This document shows, one piece after another, positions 46,901 to 53,765 of a stretch of DNA of 64,000 bases. A model generated the notes under the pieces. That model was not told the origin of the DNA. It saw only the letters and a program-made list of their open reading frames with translations, and ran no database searches. This stretch comes from CAZJLP01 sp964546955. GTDB lineage: Bacteria; Verrucomicrobiota; Verrucomicrobiia; Opitutales; Opitutaceae. The stretch's first letter is position 1, and the number at the start of each line of letters is the position of its first letter. The position numbers were made by a program, and so were the translations under genes. The stretch covers positions 15,334 to 79,333 of the forward strand of contig CAZJLP010000022.1 of the NCBI GenBank assembly GCA_964546955.1. Direction: 5' to 3'.

Positions 46901-47820
46901 CCCTCCGCGTCTTCGCACAGCGTGCGGACGCGATCGTAGGGCAGCCGGTCCAAGGTCGTGATGGTGACATTCTCGAGGTCGGTCACCTTTTGCAGCACGC
47001 CCCCCGCGAGCCACAGTCCGCCGTCGCGCGACGGCTTAAGGTCGAAGACCTGCGAGGCCGCCAGCCCCATCCGGGGCGTGAATTCGCGGAGACGTCCCTC
47101 GCGCAGGCGAAACAGCCGATGCGTGGTGCCGGTCCCGAACCACAGGGTTCCCCGCGGCTGTTCGCAGATCGACTGGATCTCGGCCTTGATCGTGCCGTTG
47201 TCGTCGTAGAACTTGAACGTAGTGCCTTCTCGATACACGAGACCGCGGTGATTCTGGAACCCGATCCAGACGCGATCGGCCGAGTCGACAAAGACGCAGC
47301 GCAGCAAGGGGCCGTATTCCGCCAGTTCCGCGGCGTGGCTGCGCAACGCGCCGTCGTGCCACGAATAAAGCCCATGGCCGAACGTTCCCAGCCAAAGCCG
47401 TCCCGTCGCGTCCTGCGCGATCGATCGCACCGGCGCGTGATCCAGGATGCCGCGTTCGAATTTTCCGTCGCGGTAGCGCACGACGCCACGCTCGGTGCCG
47501 ATCCACATCCAGCCGTCGCGGTCCTCGAAGAGGCAGTGAACGAGATTGTTGACGATCTGGGGTGTGTTGGACGCGCGAAACGAGACAAACCGCACACCGT
47601 CGAACCGGGTAAGTCCGCGCTCGGTCCCGAGCCACAAGTAGCCGTCGCGGGTGCGGGCGATGGCCAGAATGACATCGGTCTGGAGGAAGCCTGATTCCTC
47701 TCCGAACGTTTCGAAAAAATATTGCTCGGTTTTGTTTTGGTCGTTTGGCGCCATGCCCTGCGCACTCCCTGCCGCCGGCAGCACCGCGAGCGAGAGGAGA
47801 AAGAGCGCGCGAAACCACAT
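43918..47820 (-). CDS. Propeller-containing hybrid sensor kinase with receiver and HPt domains
   Basis: About 1,300 residues from ATG 47820 (MWFRALFLLSLAVLPAAGSAQ, signal); a start at 47919 is also open. The order is two-lobe periplasmic beta-propeller built from many WLGTERGLxRFDG-type repeats (about 30-690), a Y_Y_Y domain (about 690-760), and a TM helix (WFLAAVLAVIGGMAWGFHRW). The kinase H-box is SHEIRNPLNG, with ATPase NFVGNAIKYAPG and GTGLGLASC. Next come a receiver (VILVDWELRDGEGG) and a C-terminal HPt (HRVHALGGLIGATG). This one-protein phosphorelay resembles the hybrid systems that sense glycan fragments in Bacteroidota. Its ligand is unknown. Confidence 0.93.
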   Translation of the reverse strand: MWFRALFLLSLAVLPAAGSAQGMAPNDQNKTEQYFFETFGEESGFLQTDVILAIARTRDGYLWLGTERGLTRFDGVRFVSFRASNTPQIVNNLVHCLFEDRDGWMWIGTERGVVRYRDGKFERGILDHAPVRSIAQDATGRLWLGTFGHGLYSWHDGALRSHAAELAEYGPLLRCVFVDSADRVWIGFQNHRGLVYREGTTFKFYDDNGTIKAEIQSICEQPRGTLWFGTGTTHRLFRLREGRLREFTPRMGLAASQVFDLKPSRDGGLWLAGGVLQKVTDLENVTITTLDRLPYDRVRTLCEDAEGSLWLGARDVGLVRARLLPYRLYGVADGLPKGGVKTVSQDPAGNLWFASEELAIGRLDPKNRLQMYPLPQRAMPTSAFPTGDGRILVGSTRLAVLQNEEWKTFPEIRGVYGIFEDSTGGVWMGTANGFGRFRDGELTPVPLEGNRVMTRASAFCEGPDGAIYVGTWDSGLVVVDGARVTVHDHRNGLPADHVRAVYVDRENRLWAGFRSRGLAVFEDGRWLNPNVLSEAAADHVSGIVEDDHGRLWLGTPAGVMSAPKSELLAAARGLQPAPRMRMTEVTEAGTIAPVWSGAQPVAWRGHQGKLFFATRRGILAVDPKNLPRNQVPPPVRIEMVTADHHELGAGREVRSPAGTRDLTIDFTALSLIESKHIAFEYRLDGYDADWTHSGNRRTAFYSRLPPGHYVFRVRARNSDGIWSEDEAQLHLVQEPRFYQTRWFLAAVLAVIGGMAWGFHRWRTAALRWENEKLNRLVANRTRDLELANEAIAAHSLELEQANRAKSEFLESVSHEIRNPLNGIVGLLGLLKRENQEPYARKLTDSVQACAGALTRAFEEVLGYSKLEHGNIEVKAAPFSLQKMLNDVVAGFAWQADQHGNTISVQVEPSFVDGYIGDEGKIKTIVSNFVGNAIKYAPGQPIDIRVEEEAIDSDRADVHIEVCDRGPGIPPEEQELVFRKFVRGTQAKKQSISGTGLGLASCRLLAESLQGNVGVESEPGCGATFYVCVPLTRAPMPHDAPRIAQPAQAGAGSLALIVEDEHYNQVVLSGIAMELGYAPEVADTVAQAVRLAEAKEFDVILVDWELRDGEGGDVARRVRLARDGQKPVIVATTAYDSDEIRARCTAAGMDDFLLKPYDAVQVRECIARVRARRSGQQARAVPAMKPATAPGLNLQAFQFYGRRFPAQADKAAELYVDSLEQEFAQLKIALVDRDRKRIGASSHRVHALGGLIGATGLVDAARKLTAAARQGADFKALQAGFEALVGALEQVKEQLAETKGV

Positions 47821-47920
47821 CGATCGACACGCGGGCGCCGTCCGGACGTCAGGGGGGTAATTCCGACAAGTCATCAAACGCAAGAAGCCTGGAACAAAAT
47901 GAGCCTTGGCGCGAGCCACG

Positions 47921-47947
47921 AAAAAGGCGGCCCTGCGAAGGGCCGCC
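47921..47947 (-). terminator. Intrinsic terminator of lyase paralogue 2
   Basis: On the minus strand GGCGGCCC-TTCGCA-GGGCCGCC runs into TTTTT. It lies 90 bp past the stop of the gene at 48037 and separates it from the kinase gene downstream, which needs its own promoter. Confidence 0.8.
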
Positions 47948-47994
47948 GTGTGTTGATACGAGTGCGAAGAAGGGCGAGCGCCGGACTCGTATTA

Positions 47995-48022
47995 GGGCTT
48001 ACCGCTTATCGCTCAATGCTTA
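47995..48022. repeat. Heptamer tandem repeat
   Basis: Four consecutive 7-mers GGGCTTA, CCGCTTA, TCGCTCA and ATGCTTA lie between the stop of lyase 2 and its terminator. The unit NNGCTTA differs from the other tracts. Confidence 0.55.
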
Positions 48023-48036
48023 ACGCGGGCCATCCG

Positions 48037-48789
48037 TCAGTTCTTCGTCGAGGTGCAGGCTTGGTGCTCGACGTATTCGTCAGTCCCGCGGTCGATGTTC
48101 AAATTGCCCTGACTGCGATACAATCCCCACTTGGGCTGGTAGGTCGTGGAGCTGGGACGCTCCATCTTCACATTAGTCAATCCCGTGAAGGAGCTGCCAT
48201 TGATCGATGTTTGGAACGCACCGTCGGTCCGCCCAGCCGCGGAACTGATCTTGATCTTGTTCGAGACGGTCACCCAGGAACCGGCGGCCCAGGTAAAGGA
48301 ACGGATCGTCGTCATGCCCGAGCCCGCGCCATGGGCGGTGCGACCCGCGGTTTGCGAGCTCAGGAACGTGCCGCTCAACGCCTGGTTGTTGTCGCCATCG
48401 GTGGCTTTCACTTGCTGGACAACGCACGTGCTGGTGGTGGAAAACTGATAGCCCGAGTTTGTGCGCCATTGGGACGAATACGTGTAGGTCTCGCCGCGCA
48501 ATTGCCTGGCTCCAAGGACCTTGATCTCGGCCCGTTGCATCGTGGTGCTGGTCGTGTCGCGATCGCCGTCGCACCACGAACCCTTGTGGTAACGCAAGAG
48601 GGTCCTGATCCGGCCGCTGCCCTGATCGGTGATATTCTTGTAGGTGTCATTCATCGTCAATGACCCGCCGGAGCGAACGATAGTCGAGGGCTCTTCAATC
48701 CCGCCAAAGCTGCTGAGGCTGGTGGCGGTGACCGCAAACGCGGCAGAGGTCGACGAAACAAGAGCGATAACGAAGGGAAGGGATTTCAT
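48037..48789 (-). CDS. Secreted polysaccharide-lyase-like protein, paralogue 2
   Basis: This 250-residue protein has a signal peptide (MKSLPFVIALVSSTSAAFA) and then lines up with paralogue 1 almost without gaps: VTATSLSSFGGIEEP, NITDQGSGR, LRYHKGSWCDGDRDTT, QRAEIKVLGARQ, QTAGRTAHGAGSGMTT, KMERPSSTTYQPKWGLYRS and DRGTDEYVEH. Differences cluster in surface-like stretches. An extra Cys (GSWCDGD) and a Cys near the end may form a disulfide absent from the partner. A 7-2-7 site sits 88-103 bp before the start codon. Confidence 0.7.
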   Translation of the reverse strand: MKSLPFVIALVSSTSAAFAVTATSLSSFGGIEEPSTIVRSGGSLTMNDTYKNITDQGSGRIRTLLRYHKGSWCDGDRDTTSTTMQRAEIKVLGARQLRGETYTYSSQWRTNSGYQFSTTSTCVVQQVKATDGDNNQALSGTFLSSQTAGRTAHGAGSGMTTIRSFTWAAGSWVTVSNKIKISSAAGRTDGAFQTSINGSSFTGLTNVKMERPSSTTYQPKWGLYRSQGNLNIDRGTDEYVEHQACTSTKN

Positions 48790-48876
48790 TCAGAAGCAGT
48801 TGGGTAGGGTTGAGGGCGAGGTTCGCCCGATGCCCGTAGTAACCGTTATTGCCATTTATTTGCCAATACTCTGAAT

Positions 48877-48892
48877 TATCCCCGTAGGGATA
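48877..48892. promoter_or_regulatory. Candidate NarL-type operator upstream of lyase 2
   Basis: TATCCCCGTAGGGATA; on the minus strand TATCCCT-AC-GGGGATA. It is the same as the site at 42977-42992 except for one base, and the flanking ATT on its 5' side is also shared. It lies 88 bp upstream of the lyase 2 ATG, a usual place for an activator site. Confidence 0.6.
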
Positions 48893-48949
48893 GGCAAGTG
48901 GACCTCCGCCCTGGTTGGGTCTCGGAACCGGCAAACGACCCCAAAACGC

Positions 48950-48972
48950 AAAAACCCCTGGCGAACCAGGGG
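48950..48972 (-). terminator. Intrinsic terminator of tRNA-Asp
   Basis: On the minus strand CCCCTGG-TTCG-CCAGGGG is followed by TTTTTG. It lies 7 bp past the tRNA CCA end and has a stable 7-bp stem with a tetraloop. Confidence 0.85.
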
Positions 48973-48979
48973 CTTAAAA

Positions 48980-49056
48980 TGGCGGGATGGACGGGACTCG
49001 AACCCGCGACCTTCTGCGTGACAGGCAGACGCTCTAACCAACTGAGCTACCACCCC
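48980..49056 (-). tRNA. tRNA-Asp (GTC)
   Basis: The cloverleaf is complete: acceptor GGGGTGG/CCATCCC, D-arm GCTC/GAGC, anticodon stem TCTGC/GCAGA with loop CTGTCAC (anticodon GTC), T-arm GCGGG TTCGAGT CCCGT, discriminator G, and an encoded CCA. Confidence 0.97.
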
Positions 49057-49208
49057 GTGAACCGGGGAAAGGAGCGGAACGTAGAATTCGAAAAATTCAA
49101 GTCAAGCGTCCTTTTGGAAAGTGTTTGCTCCGTGGGCAAAAACTCAGCGCGCGGATTTCACCTTGTCGCCGATTCGTACGCACCATAGGTGTGATTTCAT
49201 TGGGGCAT

Positions 49209-49285
49209 GCGGTGGTAGCTCAGCCGGATAGAGCATCGGTTTTCTAAACCGACGGTCGCGAGTTCGAGTCTCGCCCATCGCGCCA
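49209..49285 (+). tRNA. tRNA-Arg (TCT)
   Basis: Acceptor GCGGTGG/CCATCGC, D-arm GCTC/GAGC, anticodon stem TCGGT/ACCGA with loop TTTCTAA (anticodon TCT), T-arm GCGAG TTCGAGT CTCGC, discriminator G and encoded CCA. Its 3' part is duplicated 85 bp downstream. Confidence 0.97.
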
Positions 49286-49384
49286 CCGCTTAGGGGCGAG
49301 TCTCAAACTCGCGACGCGAGTGTCATACCACGGGGCTTTGCCCCGTAGACGAGTCTCGCCCATCGCGCCACCGCTTAGGGGCGA
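49265..49384 (+). repeat. 35-bp direct repeat of the tRNA-Arg 3' end (att-like)
   Basis: The 35 bp from 49265 to 49299 (T-arm 3' half through CCA and 14 bp beyond) recur exactly at 49350-49384. The 50-bp spacer holds two hairpins, ACTCGC-GAC-GCGAGT and ACGGGGC-TTT-GCCCCGT. The second copy lacks the rest of the tRNA. Confidence 0.7.
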
Positions 49385-49534
49385 ATCTCTGGACCGCCCG
49401 TTGCAGGGAGAGACGCCGCGTAAGAACATGCGTTTTGACGCCGTCCAGCGCTGCACAGATGTGTGCGTGCTACGTTGCCTGCACACGACGGCGAGTCCAG
49501 AGACCCCGCCCGACCAGCAAACCGTTTTCAGAGC
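49385..49534 (-). repeat. Dispersed palindromic repeat, copy D (inverted)
   Basis: This lies in the gene-free stretch 49286-49638. Read on the minus strand it matches copy A closely: TCTGAAAACGG, GTCTCTGGACTCGCC, GTCGTGTG, GGACGGCGTCAAAACGCAT, ACGCGGCGT and GGGCGGTCCAGAG. It abuts the end of the duplicated tRNA-Arg segment. Confidence 0.7.
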
Positions 49535-49638
49535 TTCCTATAGCCTTGTCATCCTCGAGCGAAGCAAAGGATCCACTTGGGCCTGGCTGCAACCTGGAGC
49601 AATAAGAAACGCGAACCGCGCCGCGCAGCGCTAGACCC

Positions 49639-50118
49639 TCACCGCGGATGGGTCACGACCCTCCGCCACAGTTCCACCTCGCCGGGATGTCCGTGATCGC
49701 CGAGTTTGCCCGCGATCAGGCTCAGGGTGGGTTCCTCCACCACGTGTTTGGGATCGGCCGGCAGATAAGGCATTACGGTGCGTACAATTGCCCAACAAGC
49801 CCAGGCTCGCCAGCGGCGTTGTTCGCGGCGAGGTTCATTCATACGGCCCGCGTAGTGCTGAAAATGAACCCGTGGGTTGCCGATGAAGACGCCCGGCGGA
49901 GTATGCGACAAGAACCACGCCATCGCGTGATACGGCAGCGGCCATTGCAGGAGGACGGCTTCGGTGCCCCTCATATCCGCTCCGAAAGCCCGGTCGAGGC
50001 AAAGGATCGCGCGCGCAGCCAAACCGCGCTGCCACAAGTAGTGCCCGTATTCGAGAGCGGTCGCATAAAAGCCCTCACCGCGATCGTCGCCGTGAGTTGA
50101 AAAATTCCGCCAGTCCAT
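49639..50118 (-). CDS. Conserved hypothetical protein
   Basis: 159 residues from ATG 50118 (MDWRNFSTHGDDRGEGFYATAL); the extra 17 residues upstream look non-native. It is rich in Trp and Arg (QRRWRAWACWAIVRTVMPYLP), with no signal or TM segment and no domain I recognise. The DRGEGFYATALEYGHYLWQRGLAARAILCLDRAFG stretch looks like helical repeats of the TPR kind. It diverges from the acyltransferase gene at 50292. Confidence 0.55.
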   Translation of the reverse strand: MDWRNFSTHGDDRGEGFYATALEYGHYLWQRGLAARAILCLDRAFGADMRGTEAVLLQWPLPYHAMAWFLSHTPPGVFIGNPRVHFQHYAGRMNEPRREQRRWRAWACWAIVRTVMPYLPADPKHVVEEPTLSLIAGKLGDHGHPGEVELWRRVVTHPR

Positions 50119-50291
50119 CTTAGCCCTCGGAGCTGGAAGATGCGGGCATGGGGGTAAACACACGCTCATTCCATCCCCTGGTTACCCGAAGCACTCCCCG
50201 AGTGCCAAGAATTTTTCTCTCTGGCTGCAGGCGTCTCTTCGTCTGGGCTTGGCGGAACGCGCAGAATACACGACAACGACGCGAGTTGACC

Positions 50292-50990
50292 ATGTCGTCC
50301 GCCCACCCGCCCACCCCAATAAATCCCGAGGTCCGCGCCATTCGCGGGTGGCGGTGGCTGCTGCTCTGGCCCCTGGGCACGCTTCTGCGATGGTGGGGCG
50401 CGAGTATTCGCTTCGAAACGTCCCCCGAGTCCCTGGCCAACCTCCGAAAGATCGACGAGCCCGTGGCCTTCGTGGTCTGGCATAACCGGCTCTTTCTCGT
50501 ATCCGAGATCTTTCGACGCTACCGCCAAGGCCGACCCTGTTACGGTTTGGTCAGCGCAAGCAAGGACGGCGCCTGGCTCGACGCCTTTTTTTCACTGGTC
50601 GGCCTTCGAACCGTCCGGGGGTCCAGCAGCAAACTGGGACGCGAGGCCGTCACGGCGCTCGTGGACGTCATGCGTCGCGGCAATGACATCGGCATCACCC
50701 CTGACGGCCCACGAGGCCCCCTGTACGACTTCAAGGCGGGCGGCCTGATCGTGGCCCGAAGGGCCGGAGCCCCCCTCCTGCTTCTCGGCGGAGTTTACGA
50801 GTCCGCCTGGCAATTGTGCAGTTGGGATCGCTTCTACCTCCCCCGCCCCTTCTCGCGCGTGCGCGTCGAATGTGTGCTCGTGCGCAGCAGCGAGCTAAAC
50901 GATCGTGACCGAGCCGCCGCCACCCTGCGCGAGCGGCTCCTCCAGATGAACCCGGACAATCCGCGGACCGGCCAAGCCTCGACGATCTAG
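50292..50990 (+). CDS. DUF374 / lysophospholipid acyltransferase family protein
   Basis: 232 residues from ATG 50292 (MSSAHPPTPINPEVRAIRG). A hydrophobic N-terminal anchor (WLLLWPLGTLLRWWG) is followed by the DUF374 core: FVVWHNRLFLVSEIFRR (motif 1, HxxxxF-like), GLVSASKDGAWL, RGSSSKLGREAV, and DIGITPDGPRGP. The family belongs to LPLAT-type acyltransferases, and some members add acyl chains to lipid A or related lipids at the inner membrane. The substrate here is unknown. Confidence 0.85.
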   Translation: MSSAHPPTPINPEVRAIRGWRWLLLWPLGTLLRWWGASIRFETSPESLANLRKIDEPVAFVVWHNRLFLVSEIFRRYRQGRPCYGLVSASKDGAWLDAFFSLVGLRTVRGSSSKLGREAVTALVDVMRRGNDIGITPDGPRGPLYDFKAGGLIVARRAGAPLLLLGGVYESAWQLCSWDRFYLPRPFSRVRVECVLVRSSELNDRDRAAATLRERLLQMNPDNPRTGQASTI

Positions 50991-51017
50991 ATCGGATCCC
51001 GAGAAATGACCACTCAT

Positions 51018-51041
51018 GGATTTCACCCATGGATGAAATCC
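51018..51041. terminator. Hairpin between convergent genes
   Basis: GGATTTCA (51018-51025) and TGAAATCC (51034-51041) form an 8-bp stem with an 8-nt loop, located between the stops at 50990 (+) and 51068 (-). It has no T-run. Confidence 0.4.
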
Positions 51042-51067
51042 CTCGGTGGTTCCCAACTTCCGATCCC

Positions 51068-51472
51068 TCAAAACGTCGGCACCACGGTCACCGTTGTGCC
51101 CGGCTGCGCGACGAAGTCCTCGCCGCCGCACCACGTGATGTCATTCAAAAGCAGTTTGAAAACGACGGGGCGTGAGGTCTCGCCGAGATTAAGCGACCAT
51201 TTGTCGTCTGCGATGCAGTCGAGTGGAGCACCTTTTTCCCAACTCAATCCTGGACCCTCGCCCCGCACGTAAAGCGTATTGCCGAAGCCGACGTCGATCT
51301 GAGCGACGATTGTCGTTTCGACTCCAGCGGCCGCGACTGCTTTGACCGCCGGAGCCGGCGCGGGAGCGGAGGCTTTGGCGGACTTGCGTTTGGCGGGAGC
51401 TTTTTCAACCGGTGAGGGCGCCGGTTTCGCTGGGGTAGTCGAGATGACTGCGGACTTGGTGGATTTTTTCAT
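51068..51472 (-). CDS. Ala/Lys/Pro-rich protein with a CBM48-like C-terminal domain
   Basis: This 134-residue protein has a disordered, cationic N-terminal half (residues 1-50: repeated AKPAPSP/KRKSAK/APAPAPA) and a beta-sandwich C-terminal domain. It contains NTLYVRGEGPGLSWEKGAPL and FKLLLNDITWCGGED, which resemble starch-binding/isoamylase early-set domains. A histone-like cationic tail plus sugar-binding-like domain is unusual. There is no signal peptide. No partner gene is adjacent; the tRNA-Ala gene lies 195 bp upstream on the other strand. Confidence 0.6.
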   Translation of the reverse strand: MKKSTKSAVISTTPAKPAPSPVEKAPAKRKSAKASAPAPAPAVKAVAAAGVETTIVAQIDVGFGNTLYVRGEGPGLSWEKGAPLDCIADDKWSLNLGETSRPVVFKLLLNDITWCGGEDFVAQPGTTVTVVPTF

Positions 51473-51667
51473 AGTTCAACTCCTCAAGCTGATGGTCACA
51501 GACCGGCGCGAGTTTTCGTCCCGTCCGTGTGCCCCGGCAATAGCAAATTGGCAGCCAACTTCGACCGCCGAACGATTTTTCCTTACCGTGACGGTAAATA
51601 GCCCCAACGAGGCAAAAATTGCTATTTACTCGGGCGTGGGCATCCCCCAAAACGGCCCACTTGCGCT

Positions 51668-51743
51668 GGGGCAGTAGCTCAGTTGATAGAGCGCGTCGTT
51701 CGCAACGACGAGGTCGCCGGTTTGATCCCGGTCTGCTCCACCA
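51668..51743 (+). tRNA. tRNA-Ala (CGC)
   Basis: Acceptor GGGGCAG/CTGCTCC (one G-U), D-arm GCTC/GAGC, anticodon stem CGTCG/CGACG with loop TTCGCAA (anticodon CGC), T-arm GCCGG TTTGATC CCGGT, discriminator A and encoded CCA. The 195 bp before it show no gene. Confidence 0.95.
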
Positions 51744-51909
51744 CTCCACGTAGTTCCCGAAAAGCCTGGCGTTGATCGACTTAGCCTGAAGGCTAAACCG
51801 ACGTGCGAGGAAGGTGGAAAGGTGACGGTAGCACGGGGCTTTTCCAGATCAACGGATACTCCGGTCGGAGTTTTATCCACCCTCTACCCTCCACTCTCGA
51901 CCTCTCGCC

Positions 51910-51934
51910 AATGACCCGGCGCTGCCGGGTCATT
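51910..51934 (-). terminator. Perfect hairpin overlapping the stop of the PIN/TRAM gene
   Basis: AATGACCCGGC-GCT-GCCGGGTCATT is a perfect 11-bp stem with a 3-nt loop, and it contains the TGA (51932-51930) of the gene. There is no T-run, so it may protect the mRNA 3' end rather than terminate. Confidence 0.5.
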
Positions 51935-52937
51935 CCGTCGGCGTCAGCAGACGGGCGAAAACCATCTTGCCGCCGGCGGAAGGAAGGATGCTCGTGATTT
52001 CGGCCGCGACCCGCTGACCGATGAACCCGCGGGCATTGTTTACCACGACCATGGACCCGTCTTCGAGGAAACCGACGGCCTGTCCTTCTTCCTTGCCCCC
52101 CTTGATCAGCTCAACCTGGAGGGAGCTGCCGAGAATCAGTTCGGGCCGCAGGGCCTTCGAAAGCGAATTCAGATTGAGCCAGGGCACGCCATGGAATTCC
52201 GCCATCTTGGCAAGGTTGTAGTCGGTCGTAAGCAACTTGGCTTTCATCGACTGCGCGAGGAACACGAGCTTGGCGTCCACATCCTGCCTCTTAGCCACGT
52301 CGCTCTCCGGAATGCGGATGTCGATATTCCTCACCCGCCGAAGCTCGTTCAGCACTTCCAAACCGCGGCGGCCCCGTGTTTGTTTCGCGGGATCGTTCGA
52401 GTCGGCGACCGCTTGGAGCTCGTCGAGAACGAACTGCGGGATGACGAGCGCGGCGGTGAGGAAGCCTGACTCGTAGATCTTCGCCACCCGGCCGTCAATC
52501 AGCGCGCTGGTATCGACGACCACGACCGGCACATCCACTTCATGCGGGACAAAACGTACGTACGGAATGACCAAATTAAATTCGTCCTTTCCGCGCAGCG
52601 CGATGACGGTGCACAAGTAGGTCACGATCAGAAAGAGCGCCAACTGCACAATGCTCTTCTGCCACTCAAAGGCGCCGACAAAGAGCGGCGAAGTGCTCAG
52701 GAGATAGGAAATCAACGTGCCTACCGCCAAGCCGAAGGTGAGCGCCGACAATCCCCGCAGGGAGAAACCCTTTAGCAACGAATCCGTCAAAATCACAAGC
52801 AAGCCGATGCTCAAACCGATGAATCCACCGAGAATGTTGTAGTTGATCCATTCGGGCGTGTTATAGCACAACAGCCAGCCGCCCACGGTACAGACCAAGA
52901 CAAAAACGATACGGATCGGCAGCAGGGTCTTGTTCAT
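51930..52937 (-). CDS. YacL-type PIN/TRAM-domain membrane protein
   Basis: This 335-residue protein has four TM helices in the first 115 residues (about 8-26, 36-53, 62-82 and 92-113). A PIN nuclease domain follows: VVVDTSALIDGRVAKI with the first acid, VLDELQAVADSND, and LLTTDYNLAKMAEFHGV. A C-terminal TRAM domain (about residues 270-335; SLQVELIKGGKEEGQAVGFLEDGSMVVVNNAR) binds RNA in relatives. The order TM-PIN-TRAM is that of YacL-type proteins, whose role is unclear, possibly RNA turnover at the membrane. Its start is 5 bp from a 37-residue membrane-protein gene. Confidence 0.9.
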   Translation of the reverse strand: MNKTLLPIRIVFVLVCTVGGWLLCYNTPEWINYNILGGFIGLSIGLLVILTDSLLKGFSLRGLSALTFGLAVGTLISYLLSTSPLFVGAFEWQKSIVQLALFLIVTYLCTVIALRGKDEFNLVIPYVRFVPHEVDVPVVVVDTSALIDGRVAKIYESGFLTAALVIPQFVLDELQAVADSNDPAKQTRGRRGLEVLNELRRVRNIDIRIPESDVAKRQDVDAKLVFLAQSMKAKLLTTDYNLAKMAEFHGVPWLNLNSLSKALRPELILGSSLQVELIKGGKEEGQAVGFLEDGSMVVVNNARGFIGQRVAAEITSILPSAGGKMVFARLLTPTE

Positions 52938-52942
52938 GAATG

Positions 52943-53056
52943 TCAGCGACGGAAAAAATACAGCACCACGAGGAGACCTATGCCCCCGATCATGCAGAGA
53001 TAGAGAATAATGATCGCTCGGCGGGCTTTCGCCTTTTCAGGATCCCGATCGTCCAT
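52943..53056 (-). CDS. Tiny single-pass membrane protein (37 residues)
   Basis: The frame from ATG 53056 reads MDDRDPEKAKARRAIIILYL, then a hydrophobic helix (CMIGGIGLLVVLYFF) and a basic end RR before TGA. The charge layout (acidic/basic N-terminus in, one TM helix) is clean. It is 5 bp upstream of the PIN/TRAM gene on the same strand and so is probably its operon partner. No family is known to me. Confidence 0.55.
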   Translation of the reverse strand: MDDRDPEKAKARRAIIILYLCMIGGIGLLVVLYFFRR

Positions 53057-53091
53057 TTGCTGAAGTGCACAACACCGTTGATCTCATGACA

Positions 53092-53496
53092 ATGCAATAC
53101 TGGCTGGTGAAAAGTGAACCGGACGCTTACTCCTGGCAGGACTTCCAGCGCGACGGCCGCACCGCGTGGACGGGCGTCCGAAACTACGCAGCGCGTCTCA
53201 ACCTCAATGCGATGAAGCGCGGGGATGAAGTGCTTTTCTACGAAAGCGTCACAACCAAAGCCGTGGTCGGCGTGGCTGAGGTGACGAAGACCGCGTTTCC
53301 CGATCGAACCGCGGATGAAGACGGCTGGGTCGCGGTCGAACTCAAGGCCGTGCGCGCGCTGCGGACACCCGTCACGCTCGCTCAGATCAAAGCGACTCCC
53401 TCCCTGGCCGACATCGATCTCCTTCGCCAAAGCCGCCTTTCCGTCGTCGCCCTGAAGAAAGCGGAATTCGACGCGATCGTGAAGATGGCGAAGTGA
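53092..53496 (+). CDS. EVE-domain protein
   Basis: 134 residues from ATG 53092 (MQYWLVKSEPDAYSWQDF), the usual EVE start; earlier GTG/ATG codons at 53065 and 53086 are less likely. Motifs are TAWTGVRNYAARLNL, GDEVLFYESVTTKAVVGVAEV and a closing LRQSRLSVVALKKAEFD. EVE (PUA-like) domains bind modified bases in RNA or DNA; bacterial members are often linked to modified-DNA restriction, but no restriction gene is here. It faces away from the 37-residue gene with only 35 bp between them. Confidence 0.9.
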   Translation: MQYWLVKSEPDAYSWQDFQRDGRTAWTGVRNYAARLNLNAMKRGDEVLFYESVTTKAVVGVAEVTKTAFPDRTADEDGWVAVELKAVRALRTPVTLAQIKATPSLADIDLLRQSRLSVVALKKAEFDAIVKMAK

Positions 53497-53513
53497 ATCA
53501 ACCTGGCGGTTAG

Positions 53514-53669
53514 AAGGTAGGGCGAGGCCTCCGGAATCGCCGCGTGGCCAGTACCGTAGCAGGTAAACCTCCCCGCCGCGCCGGACAGCATCAAAACGCA
53601 TCTTCATCTCTCCCCCTCCGACGGGCGGTCCAGAGGCCCGCTCCTACCTTGCGATCCGTTTTCAGAGGC
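53514..53669 (+). repeat. Dispersed palindromic repeat, copy B
   Basis: It occupies most of the gap between the EVE gene and tyrA. It starts AAGGTAGGGCGAGGCCTCCGG, has the common centre GCATCAAAACGCAT, and closes with GGGCGGTCCAGAGGCCC and ATCCGTTTTCAGAGG. The left terminal repeat is missing. Confidence 0.65.
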
Positions 53670-53765
53670 GCCTGAACTCATAACCAAACCAAAACCTCCA
53701 AACTGCCTCGGCCTGCGGCAGCACATGCGCTCGACAGAGCAGACCCCTTCGCCCTTTCTTCTCCC

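Noticed and set aside
43861..47694. Long plus-strand frame opposite the hybrid kinase
   Set aside because: Same reason: the minus strand encodes a complete, recognisable multi-domain sensor.
49350..49384. Second tRNA gene
   Set aside because: Only the 3' part of tRNA-Arg is present; no acceptor 5' strand, D-arm or anticodon arm.
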